The notes beneath the pieces are model-generated. The model made no database searches. It saw only the letters and a program-made list of their open reading frames with translations, and had not been told where the DNA came from. The position numbers were made by a program, and so were the translations under genes. From Verrucomicrobiaceae bacterium (GTDB taxonomy: Bacteria > Verrucomicrobiota > Verrucomicrobiia > Verrucomicrobiales > Verrucomicrobiaceae): 41,706 bases of DNA. The DNA lies in assembly GCA_027489965.1 (NCBI GenBank), contig JAIXZA010000097.1:1-41706 (forward strand), given 5' to 3'. How positions within the stretch are numbered: the first letter of the stretch is position 1; the number at the start of each line of letters is the position of its first letter. Positions 26,314-33,971 of this stretch are shown here, piece by piece.

Positions 26314-27833
26314 TTTCGACGTTTAGTGCGACTATGATTTCTCTCCTCCATCCAGATTCAGTAATGGGACCGCCTGCTCCATTTATGCCTAAAACCCTAG
26401 AGATGCTGGTCTATTTTGGTATGGCCGTTGTGATGAGTTTGATTGGGACACTGGCGATTCTGAAGAGCAAGATGACCATAGGTTTGGATGCTCCCGATGG
26501 ACGGCGTAAGTCCCATGAAATGCCGATTCCTCGTCTTGGTGGGTTGCCCATTTTTATAGCTCTCTCGCTGGCAATCCTTGCCAGTCTTTACCTTGGGCGC
26601 ATGAGACTGGACGAATGGGGGCCGCTGTTGGTCTGCAATTTACTGATGTTCCTTGTTGGCTTTTTGGACGATCTGAAGCCTTTGGGGGCTAAGGTAAAGC
26701 TGATGGGGCAAATAGGTGTCTCATTGATTTTATACTCATTGGGGGTTTCCATCGACATCTTGAGTAACCCTTTTGGTGTAGGTGGCATCATCCTAGGCTG
26801 GTGGAGTCTTCCATTGACGCTTTTTTGGTTAGTGGCGATTCCAAATATCATCAATTTAATTGATGGTATGGATGGCTTGGCTGGTGGATTCGGTTTGTTC
26901 TTATCGCTCACTTTGGCCTTTGTTGGCTATGTTTCGTTCAGTCCAGAGGTCATGCTGATTTCCATTATTATGGCAGGGGCTTTAAGTGGATTTCTCTTCT
27001 TTAATTTCCCGCCAGCAAAGATTTTCTTGGGCGATGGTGGAGCGTATTTGATTGGTTTTTTTGTGGCCTCAGTGTCACTGAAGAGTTCTAACAAAGGCTC
27101 AGTGATTGCCGCTTTATTGGTCATTGTTATTGCTCTTGGTGTGCCAATTTTAGATACTGCTTTCGCCATCTTGAGGCGTAGCATACGAGGCGTTCCGATC
27201 TTTAGTGCTGATGCTGAGCATATCCATCACCGGCTCATCTTGCTTGGCTACAGTAAAGGGCGCGCCCTGGTGGCCATGTATTCCGTTTGTGTGGTGTTGA
27301 GTCTCGTTGGGATCAGTATTTTGCTAACCAAGGGCATAGCCCTGCCAGTGGCGGGCGCCGTTCTATTCCTTTTGGCCATAGGCGCTGCACGTTACCTGGG
27401 CTATATCCGAAGTTGGAAAAAACTGCGTGAGCAGGTAAATCAGACTTTAGTGCGAAGAAGGCGGCTGGAACACATTCGGGCGCATGCGCGGGTCTTGGAG
27501 TTCGATATTGAGAAGTGCTCCAGTCTTGCCGATTTCGCAGATGTTTTGCGTCACCGCTTTCGTTGGATCGGATTTAACGAGCATCGAACCGAAAAGTCAC
27601 AGGTCGTCGTTTTGACCTTAAAATCGGGAGTTCAGATTGAGCTTCATTGTCCTGTCGATGATGGATTGCAGACCGACTGGTTTCATCGCGCAGATGTTTT
27701 CACTGGGCTTTTTGAGCGCTGTCATGAGCGTTGGGGGGCGTTGCCTAACTTTGTGATCCCTGAGGGTTTCGAACCGAAGGTAAATATTGTTGCATTACAG
27801 CACACTGAGGAGGTAGCCACGATTCAATTATGA
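26310..27833 (+). CDS. Undecaprenyl-phosphate glycosyl-1-phosphate transferase (WecA/TagO/MraY family) with C-terminal extension
   Basis: This 507-residue polytopic membrane enzyme starts glycan synthesis by moving GlcNAc-1-P or a similar sugar phosphate from UDP-sugar to undecaprenyl phosphate. Family motifs are complete: PRLGGLPIF (75-82), the catalytic GFLDD (117-121), NIINLIDGMDGLAGG (179-193), IFLGDGGAYLIGF near 238-250 and HIHHRLI near 306-312. About ten helices end near residue 365. The usual family length is 330-380, and here about 140 residues follow. The extension is a charged segment (SWKKLREQVNQTLVRRRR) and a soluble domain I cannot name. Its ATG overlaps the upstream TGA by four bases, and its own stop overlaps the next gene likewise. 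Confidence 0.9.
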   Translation: MISTFSATMISLLHPDSVMGPPAPFMPKTLEMLVYFGMAVVMSLIGTLAILKSKMTIGLDAPDGRRKSHEMPIPRLGGLPIFIALSLAILASLYLGRMRLDEWGPLLVCNLLMFLVGFLDDLKPLGAKVKLMGQIGVSLILYSLGVSIDILSNPFGVGGIILGWWSLPLTLFWLVAIPNIINLIDGMDGLAGGFGLFLSLTLAFVGYVSFSPEVMLISIIMAGALSGFLFFNFPPAKIFLGDGGAYLIGFFVASVSLKSSNKGSVIAALLVIVIALGVPILDTAFAILRRSIRGVPIFSADAEHIHHRLILLGYSKGRALVAMYSVCVVLSLVGISILLTKGIALPVAGAVLFLLAIGAARYLGYIRSWKKLREQVNQTLVRRRRLEHIRAHARVLEFDIEKCSSLADFADVLRHRFRWIGFNEHRTEKSQVVVLTLKSGVQIELHCPVDDGLQTDWFHRADVFTGLFERCHERWGALPNFVIPEGFEPKVNIVALQHTEEVATIQL

Positions 27834-30421
27834 CACCGCCGTCTCCAGAATCATTGAATGATGAAGTCACTGACATGACTCAGGATGTTTCAGAGGAGGT
27901 TATGCCAGAGGACGTGGAGGACTCTGAAGATGAGACTTCTTCCTGGGGACTCAGGCATTCACGCGCATGGTTGTACTCTTTGACGTCTTTGCTTGTGATC
28001 TTTTTAGGAGCTGGGGCCGAGTTGTGGAGCTGTGCGGTGGCTCTAATCTTGATGGGAGTTACTCTTTGCTTGGCACCACCACGCTTTAAGTTGCGCCCAG
28101 CACCAAGGCTTCTTTTGACTTGGTTAGCGCTTCTTCCTGCCGTGGGGTTATTGCCTGCCACATGGTTTGGGCCTGTTGAGTCATGGCGCATAAATTTGAT
28201 CCAAGAATGGTCCGTGGCTGTCTCCAGCAGCCTTTCCCCAGACTTTCAATTGACTCTTGAGACTTGGGTTATTTCCGTCTTCGGGTTACTTTGGTTGTGG
28301 TCTTGTTTGGGACAGAATTTCAGTGATTCTGGGCGGCGTGTAGCACTAAGGCTGCTCTCATTCGGCTGCATTATCATCGCGCTATTTTTTGAATTAGAAG
28401 TTCTCCAGATGGTTCATCTCCCCTGGTGGCCGCATATTCAAGATGGCTCTTTAAGTTATGACTACGGTCCTTTTGCGAACCGCAACCATTCTTCGAGCCT
28501 CTTTGCTTTGGCGAGTGTGCTTTGTGCTGGTGCTTGCTTTGATTCCATTCGGCGTAAGTCCAGGAGTTGGATTTTGTTTTTTACGGGTATCTTGTTACTG
28601 TTTGCATGCATCGTCTCTAATACCTCGCGTGCTGGATTGATGTTGTTTCTTCTTGGGTTGACTTGCTGGGTGTCAACAGCCGCAATGAAGAAAGGACTTG
28701 TACGTAAGATCCTTGTTGGTGCTGCTATTGTTGTTTCCATTTTATCCGCTCTACTTGTTTCAAAAGGGTTTCTTGCCGAGCGACTTTCGAGCCGTCCTAT
28801 TTCTACTGCGATTGCCCAGGATACTCGAGTTAGGCTAGCTGAAGAGACGCTTTCTGCTGCGGCCTCGGCTCCTTGGTTAGGACGTGGTCTCGGTGTCTTT
28901 GAATATGTTTTCCCACAGGTAACCCCAACAGCGATGCCGCTAGCGCGGGCAATTCATCCAGAGAGTGATCTGCTTTGGCTGCTTTTTGAGCTTGGATTGA
29001 TTGTCTTGATCCCTGCTGTTGTTTTGGTTCTTTGGTTTTACTCTACTACAGGTCCTTGGTTTTCTCAGCGAAACAGAAAAAGTCGTGAAAGCAGGTCGGG
29101 AAGACGAATGAGAAAGGCTTTTGCGATTGCGGCATTCATCGCTCTGATCCATGGAGTTTTTGATGTGCCTCTCCATGGCTTTGGTTATTTCCTGCTCATA
29201 GGGTTCATTGCGTCTCTGGCTGTGCGTCCTCGTTATTCAGGACCCCGCATCAACTTGTCTGGTAAACGATTGTTCCAGATGGCTGGGCTGATCATGATCT
29301 GCTCCGGCAGTTATCTGCTCTTCATGTTTGTTGGCTTGGTGGATGCTACCATTCCTTCGATGGCATCGGTACTTCATGATCGAGCTTTGATTGAATCTGC
29401 CAAAGGCAAACGTGCTGAAGCTCTCGTGATGATTAATCGGGCAATTGAGCTTTCGCCTCTTGACTACCGTTTGTATTTTTTGAGGGCTGAACTTCACCTT
29501 GTAACGAAACAGGATCGCGAACAAGCCTTGTTGGATTTTGGAAGAGCTCGGGCCGTTGAGCCACGCTATGCCGATTTTTGCATGGATGAAGGGGAGTTCT
29601 GGATGCGTTTTGATCCCAGCGTTGCCATCATTCCTTGGCGTGAGTTTCTTCGTCGCTACGAGGCACCTGAGGAGCTTTATCTGGATAGATATTGGCGAAT
29701 GGTAGCCAGTCTCGCACCTTTTCCAGATCAACACTTGGCTATTTGGAGGCTTGCAAGTCATTTGCCGCTACAATTAATGTGTCTCATTCAGTATACTGCG
29801 TCGCCTCATTGGGAGGCCCTCCATTCTGAGTTTATGGCGCAGCATCCAGGGTTGGCCGACCTAAATGAAAACCAAGTCCATTACTTCTTTTCCGCCTGGC
29901 AGCAAAAAAGTGATAAGGCTGTTTTGCTGGCCTATATTGAAAAGTATCCGCGACTTAAAAAAGTCTGTTGGCGCATGATCGCTACAGATATGGCTCAGAA
30001 AGGCCAATTTGAATCTGCCTTTAAGCTTGCAGCGCTTTACATTCAGGCGGCGGCCCCTTCTGCAGCCATTTCTGCGGCCGACATTCCTCGATTGGAACGT
30101 GCTCACCTATTGAATCCTGTGGATATTTTGCCTGGCGTGGAACTCTATTATGCTCAGAGGCTTAGTGGTGATTTGAAGGCGGCGCGCATGACTCTCGAAA
30201 AAGTCATGAGGCTGCCCAAAGCACCTGATTTTCTCAAGCGCGAATTAGCTTCTCTGTCATCAGATTCCGGCGATTTTCGCACTGCTTGGGATCTCATGCG
30301 CCAGATTATCGACGCGACCCCTGTCCAAAGTTCAGCTTTAGAGTCGACGTCTTCAGAAGAGGATGAAATTCAGCGTCCCAATGCGCCAGAACCTAGGCCC
30401 GAGAACGCAGATTTCCTTTAA
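27830..30421 (+). CDS. O-antigen ligase/polymerase (Wzy_C family) with TPR-like C-terminal domain
   Basis: This 863-residue protein combines a polytopic membrane half with a soluble helical half. Residues 1-40 are strongly acidic. About eleven helices follow to about residue 515, including FANRNH (215-220), SNTSRAG (263-269), GRGLGVFEY (351-359) and IHPESDLLWLLFELGL (375-390); the last pair forms the Wzy_C/WaaL periplasmic loop signature. Residues 520-610 contain TPR-like helix pairs (AEALVMINRAIELSPLDYR), and more helical repeats run to about 830. It may ligate or polymerise the glycan while the repeats recruit partners. The locus also encodes a separate Wzy-like protein, so a ligase role here is reasonable but inferred. 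It is the last gene before the terminator-like hairpin. Confidence 0.85.
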   Translation: MTPPSPESLNDEVTDMTQDVSEEVMPEDVEDSEDETSSWGLRHSRAWLYSLTSLLVIFLGAGAELWSCAVALILMGVTLCLAPPRFKLRPAPRLLLTWLALLPAVGLLPATWFGPVESWRINLIQEWSVAVSSSLSPDFQLTLETWVISVFGLLWLWSCLGQNFSDSGRRVALRLLSFGCIIIALFFELEVLQMVHLPWWPHIQDGSLSYDYGPFANRNHSSSLFALASVLCAGACFDSIRRKSRSWILFFTGILLLFACIVSNTSRAGLMLFLLGLTCWVSTAAMKKGLVRKILVGAAIVVSILSALLVSKGFLAERLSSRPISTAIAQDTRVRLAEETLSAAASAPWLGRGLGVFEYVFPQVTPTAMPLARAIHPESDLLWLLFELGLIVLIPAVVLVLWFYSTTGPWFSQRNRKSRESRSGRRMRKAFAIAAFIALIHGVFDVPLHGFGYFLLIGFIASLAVRPRYSGPRINLSGKRLFQMAGLIMICSGSYLLFMFVGLVDATIPSMASVLHDRALIESAKGKRAEALVMINRAIELSPLDYRLYFLRAELHLVTKQDREQALLDFGRARAVEPRYADFCMDEGEFWMRFDPSVAIIPWREFLRRYEAPEELYLDRYWRMVASLAPFPDQHLAIWRLASHLPLQLMCLIQYTASPHWEALHSEFMAQHPGLADLNENQVHYFFSAWQQKSDKAVLLAYIEKYPRLKKVCWRMIATDMAQKGQFESAFKLAALYIQAAAPSAAISAADIPRLERAHLLNPVDILPGVELYYAQRLSGDLKAARMTLEKVMRLPKAPDFLKRELASLSSDSGDFRTAWDLMRQIIDATPVQSSALESTSSEEDEIQRPNAPEPRPENADFL

Positions 30422-30444
30422 ATTTAACTCACTTTAAAACCATT

Positions 30445-30493
30445 TGGCCCACTGTTGCCTCGAGGGAAAGAACCTCGTTGACGCAGTGGGCCA
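30445..30493 (+). terminator. Hairpin after the polysaccharide operon (putative terminator)
   Basis: TGGCCCACTG (30445-30454) pairs perfectly with CAGTGGGCCA (30484-30493). Inside it a second stem, CGAGG (30461-30465) with CCTCG (30473-30477), closes a seven-base loop. The 3' side continues ATTTACTTTAG, only moderately T-rich. It lies 23 bases after the last cluster gene and 53 bases before the response regulator. Confidence 0.65.
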
Positions 30494-30513
30494 TTTACTT
30501 TAGCGTATTTGAT

Positions 30514-30527
30514 AGTCAACTTTGACT
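30514..30527. promoter_or_regulatory. Short palindrome upstream of the response regulator (possible operator)
   Basis: AGTCAA-CT-TTGACT forms a near-continuous palindrome ending 19 bases before the ATG at 30547. Its size and placement would suit a protein-binding site, for example for autoregulation. No clear -35/-10 pair is visible around it, and a chance palindrome this short is possible. Confidence 0.3.
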
Positions 30528-30546
30528 CTCACATTCTAACAACTTT

Positions 30547-31917
30547 ATGGCTAAACTGGTAATCATAGACGACGAAGCGGCAATTCTTGAGCTGATGAGC
30601 AAGCTTTGTCGCGCAGCAGGGCACACCGTGTTTGGCTATACGACTGGCCTTGAGGGCATGGCCGCGATCCGCACCCAGCAGCCTGATCTGGTCATTGTCG
30701 ATCTGCGCATCGGGGATGTGAATGGTCTAGATTTGGTCAGCATGTGCCGGGATCAGTTTCCAAATACAGCCGTCATTATGGTCACGGGCCATGGCAGTGT
30801 TGAGACGGCTGTCGAGGCGATGCGACTCGGCGCTTTCGATTATTTAACCAAGCCGTTCGATCTTGGGGATTTGATCAAAACCGTGAATCAAGCACTTGGC
30901 CGCGGTGCCGCAGGTTCATCGGAGGCACCGATGGTCATGCCTTCGTCTTCAGTGCGCAGCAGTTCTTCCTCAAAATTGATTGGTCACAGCGATGCGATCC
31001 AGCGAATCTTTGAGATCGTGCGCCGTGTGTCAGACAATGATAGCCCGGTGCTGCTTGAGGGTGAGTTTGGTGTCGGTAAGCACATGGTTGCCAGGGCCTT
31101 GCATGAAGCAAGTCGCCGCAATTCAGCGCCTTATAAAGAAGTTCAATGCAGCGCAATGCCTGAGGATTCATTGGAATCGGAGCTTTTTGGTCACTCCGGT
31201 GGTCAGGGCGGGATTTTCAGTCGTGCCAATGGTGGGACGGTCCATCTTGCTGAGGTTCACGTGTTGCCTCCACGCATTCAGGCTCAGCTGAATACCTTCC
31301 TGGATGAGGCGCAGTCCCGTCGCAGTGCTTGGAACACCGGTTCCGCTGATTTCCGTTTGGTCGTTAGCACCACCATCAGTTTGGAAGAGGCTGCTAAGAA
31401 AGGCACTTTCCGTGAAGATCTCTACTACAAGCTGTCAGTGGTTCCGCTCAAGATTCCACCACTGCGTGAGCGTCGTCAGGACATCAAGCCCTTGGTGGAC
31501 CACTTTTTGAAGGACCTTTCAGAGCGAACGGACTCCAAGATCAAGGCGATGGACACCTATGCGCTTGAGTTTCTTGAGAAGTATCCGTGGCCGGGCAACG
31601 TGTCTGAGTTGAGAAATGCTGTCGAACGCGCCTGCGCCTTCGCTGAGGGGGACCGAGTGCGTCCAGCGGATCTTCCTGCGAAAGTGAGTCAGCAGATTGA
31701 GGTGCCAACACCTGCTTCTACCAGTGGTGGGACCACCCAGCTGCCGATTGGCTCGACTTTGGATGATTTCATCAAGGGTCAAGAGCGCCTCTTCATTCAA
31801 GAGACGCTTAAGTACAACAATGGCTCACGCGAAAAAACGGCAACGATGCTGGGCGTCAGTATTGCGACCTTGTACCGTAAAATGGGTCTCAACGTGGACC
31901 GCAAAACCACAGCCTAG
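30547..31917 (+). CDS. NtrC-family response regulator with degenerate AAA+ domain
   Basis: The 456 residues comprise three domains. The receiver (1-115) has the acidic pair Asp8-Asp9, phospho-acceptor Asp52, Thr80 and Lys102, all intact. The AAA+ domain (about 143-370) keeps Walker A-like GEFGVGKH (172-179), SELFGH (211-216), FREDLYYKLSVVPLKIPPLR (288-307) and WPGNVSELRN (348-357). However, the GAFTGA loop that touches sigma-54 is missing (the region reads GHSGGQGGIFSRANGG) and the Walker B DE is Ala235-Glu236. A Fis-type helix-turn-helix ends the protein (about 412-450). Such a protein should bind DNA but probably does not remodel sigma-54 polymerase. No partner kinase is encoded nearby. Position right after the polysaccharide operon suggests control of that operon. 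Confidence 0.9.
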   Translation: MAKLVIIDDEAAILELMSKLCRAAGHTVFGYTTGLEGMAAIRTQQPDLVIVDLRIGDVNGLDLVSMCRDQFPNTAVIMVTGHGSVETAVEAMRLGAFDYLTKPFDLGDLIKTVNQALGRGAAGSSEAPMVMPSSSVRSSSSSKLIGHSDAIQRIFEIVRRVSDNDSPVLLEGEFGVGKHMVARALHEASRRNSAPYKEVQCSAMPEDSLESELFGHSGGQGGIFSRANGGTVHLAEVHVLPPRIQAQLNTFLDEAQSRRSAWNTGSADFRLVVSTTISLEEAAKKGTFREDLYYKLSVVPLKIPPLRERRQDIKPLVDHFLKDLSERTDSKIKAMDTYALEFLEKYPWPGNVSELRNAVERACAFAEGDRVRPADLPAKVSQQIEVPTPASTSGGTTQLPIGSTLDDFIKGQERLFIQETLKYNNGSREKTATMLGVSIATLYRKMGLNVDRKTTA

Positions 31918-31934
31918 TTCTTTTTCAATCGTGT

Positions 31935-31966
31935 TGCCGCGTGGAGTTCTTTTTACTCCTGCGGCA
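31935..31966. terminator. Hairpin between convergent genes (putative bidirectional terminator)
   Basis: TGCCGC (31935-31940) pairs with GCGGCA (31961-31966), and nested inside it GGAGT (31943-31947) pairs with ACTCC (31955-31959) around a T-rich loop. The hairpin lies between the + strand regulator and the - strand ABC ATPase and includes the latter's stop codon. Neither flank has a strong T-run, so termination in either direction is inferred from position. Confidence 0.5.
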
Positions 31967-33035
31967 GCATGACCACGTCCTCGGGGTTGGCCATCAGCGT
32001 GACCTCTTCAGGCGATGGTTGTCGGATGGTCTGTGGGTTCATCTCACAGACTTTGATGTTTAGGCCACAGGCCGTTTTCAATTCATATTGGGCCGTTGTT
32101 CCCAGATAATGAGTGTCATTGATGTGCCCTGAAAAGTGATTGGACGTGTCTTCTAATGCAGCAAAAGTCAACGCCTCAGGCCTGACCGAGATGAGCACCC
32201 TCGTTCCAGCCAGTGGCTGCCAGTCATCACGATTTGGTCGGGCTAGGAAGTGACCCAAGGTCGTTCCAACGAGATAAAAGCCTTCCTCGGTCATGGGCTG
32301 GAGCACTTTGGCCTCGATCAAATTGGTCTCGCCGATGAACTCGGCCACCATGCGATTGGCCGGATTTCGATAGACTTCTTGCGGTGTGCCGACTTGGGCC
32401 AGTTGGCCTGCATCCATCACGGCCAGTCGGTCGGCCATGCTCAGGGCTTCGTCACGATCATGGGTGACGTAGATGCCTGTCAGGCCAAATTCCTTGCAGA
32501 TGCGCCGGATTTCGGAGCGCATCTGATGGCGGAGCTTGGCGTCGAGATTGGACAAGGGCTCATCTAAAAGCAGGCAGCGTGGTCGAATGACCAAAGCCCG
32601 GGCCAAGGCCACACGCTGCTGCTGGCCACCCGAGAGTTGGGAAATGCGGCGTGCGCCAAGGCCGCCGAGTTTGACCAACTCAAGAGCCTGTTCCACGCGC
32701 TTTTCGATCTCCGGCTGGGGGCGATTCCGTTCTTCCAGGCCAAAGGCGACATTTTGCGCCACATTGAGATGCGGCCATAGCGCGTAGCTTTGGAACATCA
32801 TGCCGGTGCCGCGCTTGTGGGCCGGCAGGTCGGTCACATCGTCTTCGCCGAAGAAGATGCGTCCTGCATTGGGCTGATAAAAGCCAGCGATATGGCGTAG
32901 CAGCGTGGTTTTACCGCAGCCACTGGGGCCGAGGAGGAAAAATAGCTCACCTTCAGCAATCTCCAAATTCACGTCATTCAGCACCGATTGTGCCCCAAAG
33001 CTTTTGCTGAGGTTTTGGATAAAGATCGAGGGCAT
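31953..33035 (-). CDS. ABC transporter ATP-binding protein (PotA/FbpC/MalK-like)
   Basis: This 360-residue importer ATPase has Walker A GPSGCGKT (36-43), a Q-loop MFQSYALWP near 80-88, the signature LSGGQQQR (134-141), Walker B LLLDEP (155-160), D-loop SNLDA (162-166) and the H-loop THD near 191-193. A TOBE-like C-terminal region (about 235-350) follows, as in spermidine, iron and sugar importers. ATG 33035 is preferred over the TTG 12 bases upstream. No permease or binding protein is encoded next to it, so it is an orphan ATPase; it may serve permeases elsewhere. It lies 21 bases downstream of a secreted esterase gene, on the same strand. Confidence 0.9.
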   Translation of the reverse strand: MPSIFIQNLSKSFGAQSVLNDVNLEIAEGELFFLLGPSGCGKTTLLRHIAGFYQPNAGRIFFGEDDVTDLPAHKRGTGMMFQSYALWPHLNVAQNVAFGLEERNRPQPEIEKRVEQALELVKLGGLGARRISQLSGGQQQRVALARALVIRPRCLLLDEPLSNLDAKLRHQMRSEIRRICKEFGLTGIYVTHDRDEALSMADRLAVMDAGQLAQVGTPQEVYRNPANRMVAEFIGETNLIEAKVLQPMTEEGFYLVGTTLGHFLARPNRDDWQPLAGTRVLISVRPEALTFAALEDTSNHFSGHINDTHYLGTTAQYELKTACGLNIKVCEMNPQTIRQPSPEEVTLMANPEDVVMLPQE

Positions 33036-33056
33036 AGCAGCAGGCAATCGCTGGGT

Positions 33057-33917
33057 TTACTTGCGCCACAGCCACTTCATGGCTTCTGGAAAGAGACTGC
33101 CACCGTGGTTGCTGTTATGGGCACCATCGCCAAAGGCAAAGGTGTAATCATAGTGCATGAACTCCAAAGCTTTGGCCATCTGTTGATTGGCTAAGGGCCA
33201 GTTGCCGTAGGGGTTGTCGAGGTCATTGCTGCCATCTTGCAGATAGATGCGCAAGGGCTTGCGCTCGGTGAGTCGGATGACCGATGGATAAACGTGTCCA
33301 CCGGCGAGATTGACATAGCTGCCAATGGTGGAGAAGACCTTGCGGAAACGATCCGGGCGCTCCCAAGCGACCGTGAAAGCGCAGATCGCGCCACTGCTGG
33401 CACCGGCTAGCGCCCAGCCTTCAGGATTGTCGGTCAGACGATAATCCTTCTGCACTTGCGGGATGATTTCCTCCAGAAGGAATCGCGCGTAGGTGTCGCC
33501 GAGTGAGTTGTATTCTTTGCCACGGTTGTTGTTTTTCCAGGCACTGGCAGGCTTTGTTTCCCCCAGGTGGCCAGGATTGATGAAGATCGCGATGGTCGGG
33601 GCCATGGCTCCGCTGGCAATCAGGTTATCAAAGACCACAGGCACACGCCAGGCACCTTTGACGCCGATGTAATCGTGACCATCCTGAAAGACCATGAGAT
33701 TGGCGGGTTTCTCCGCGGAGTATTGCGCAGGCACATAGATCCACCAATCACGTTTTGTGCCTGCAAAGATCTTCGATTCATGGACAGGCATCGCTAGCAC
33801 CTTGCCTTGAGGCACTCCCGGCGTGACTTGGGAGAGGGGACCGAGAGAGTACTCGCCAAGAGCCAAGGCCGTCAGCGAAAGGGTGGTCAGGAGGGTAAAA
33901 CAGCAGCGTGTGAGCAT
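33057..33917 (-). CDS. Secreted esterase, esterase-D/Fes-like alpha/beta hydrolase
   Basis: This 286-residue protein begins with a signal peptide (hydrophobic residues 6-20, likely cleavage near ALALG). PF00756-like features follow: WWIYVPAQY (58-66), [12 protein letters not shown] (74-85), a nucleophile elbow GASSG with Ser174, an acidic residue in QDGSNDLDN (228-235; Asp232 or Asp234) and His267 in [10 protein letters not shown]. The family includes enterochelin esterases, acetyl- and feruloyl-xylan esterases and mycolyltransferase relatives. It would act outside the cytoplasmic membrane, most simply on esterified plant or algal polysaccharide. It appears to form a two-gene unit with the ABC ATPase downstream. 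The exact substrate cannot be read from the sequence. Confidence 0.8.
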   Translation of the reverse strand: MLTRCCFTLLTTLSLTALALGEYSLGPLSQVTPGVPQGKVLAMPVHESKIFAGTKRDWWIYVPAQYSAEKPANLMVFQDGHDYIGVKGAWRVPVVFDNLIASGAMAPTIAIFINPGHLGETKPASAWKNNNRGKEYNSLGDTYARFLLEEIIPQVQKDYRLTDNPEGWALAGASSGAICAFTVAWERPDRFRKVFSTIGSYVNLAGGHVYPSVIRLTERKPLRIYLQDGSNDLDNPYGNWPLANQQMAKALEFMHYDYTFAFGDGAHNSNHGGSLFPEAMKWLWRK

Positions 33918-33971
33918 GAGGCATCCATCATGGGGAGATGCTAGCCCAGGGTCAAGAGGGGAAGGGGATTC

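Noticed and set aside
29237..29761. 174-codon open frame on the - strand
   Set aside because: It is antisense to the O-antigen ligase-like gene and has no recognisable domain or leader.
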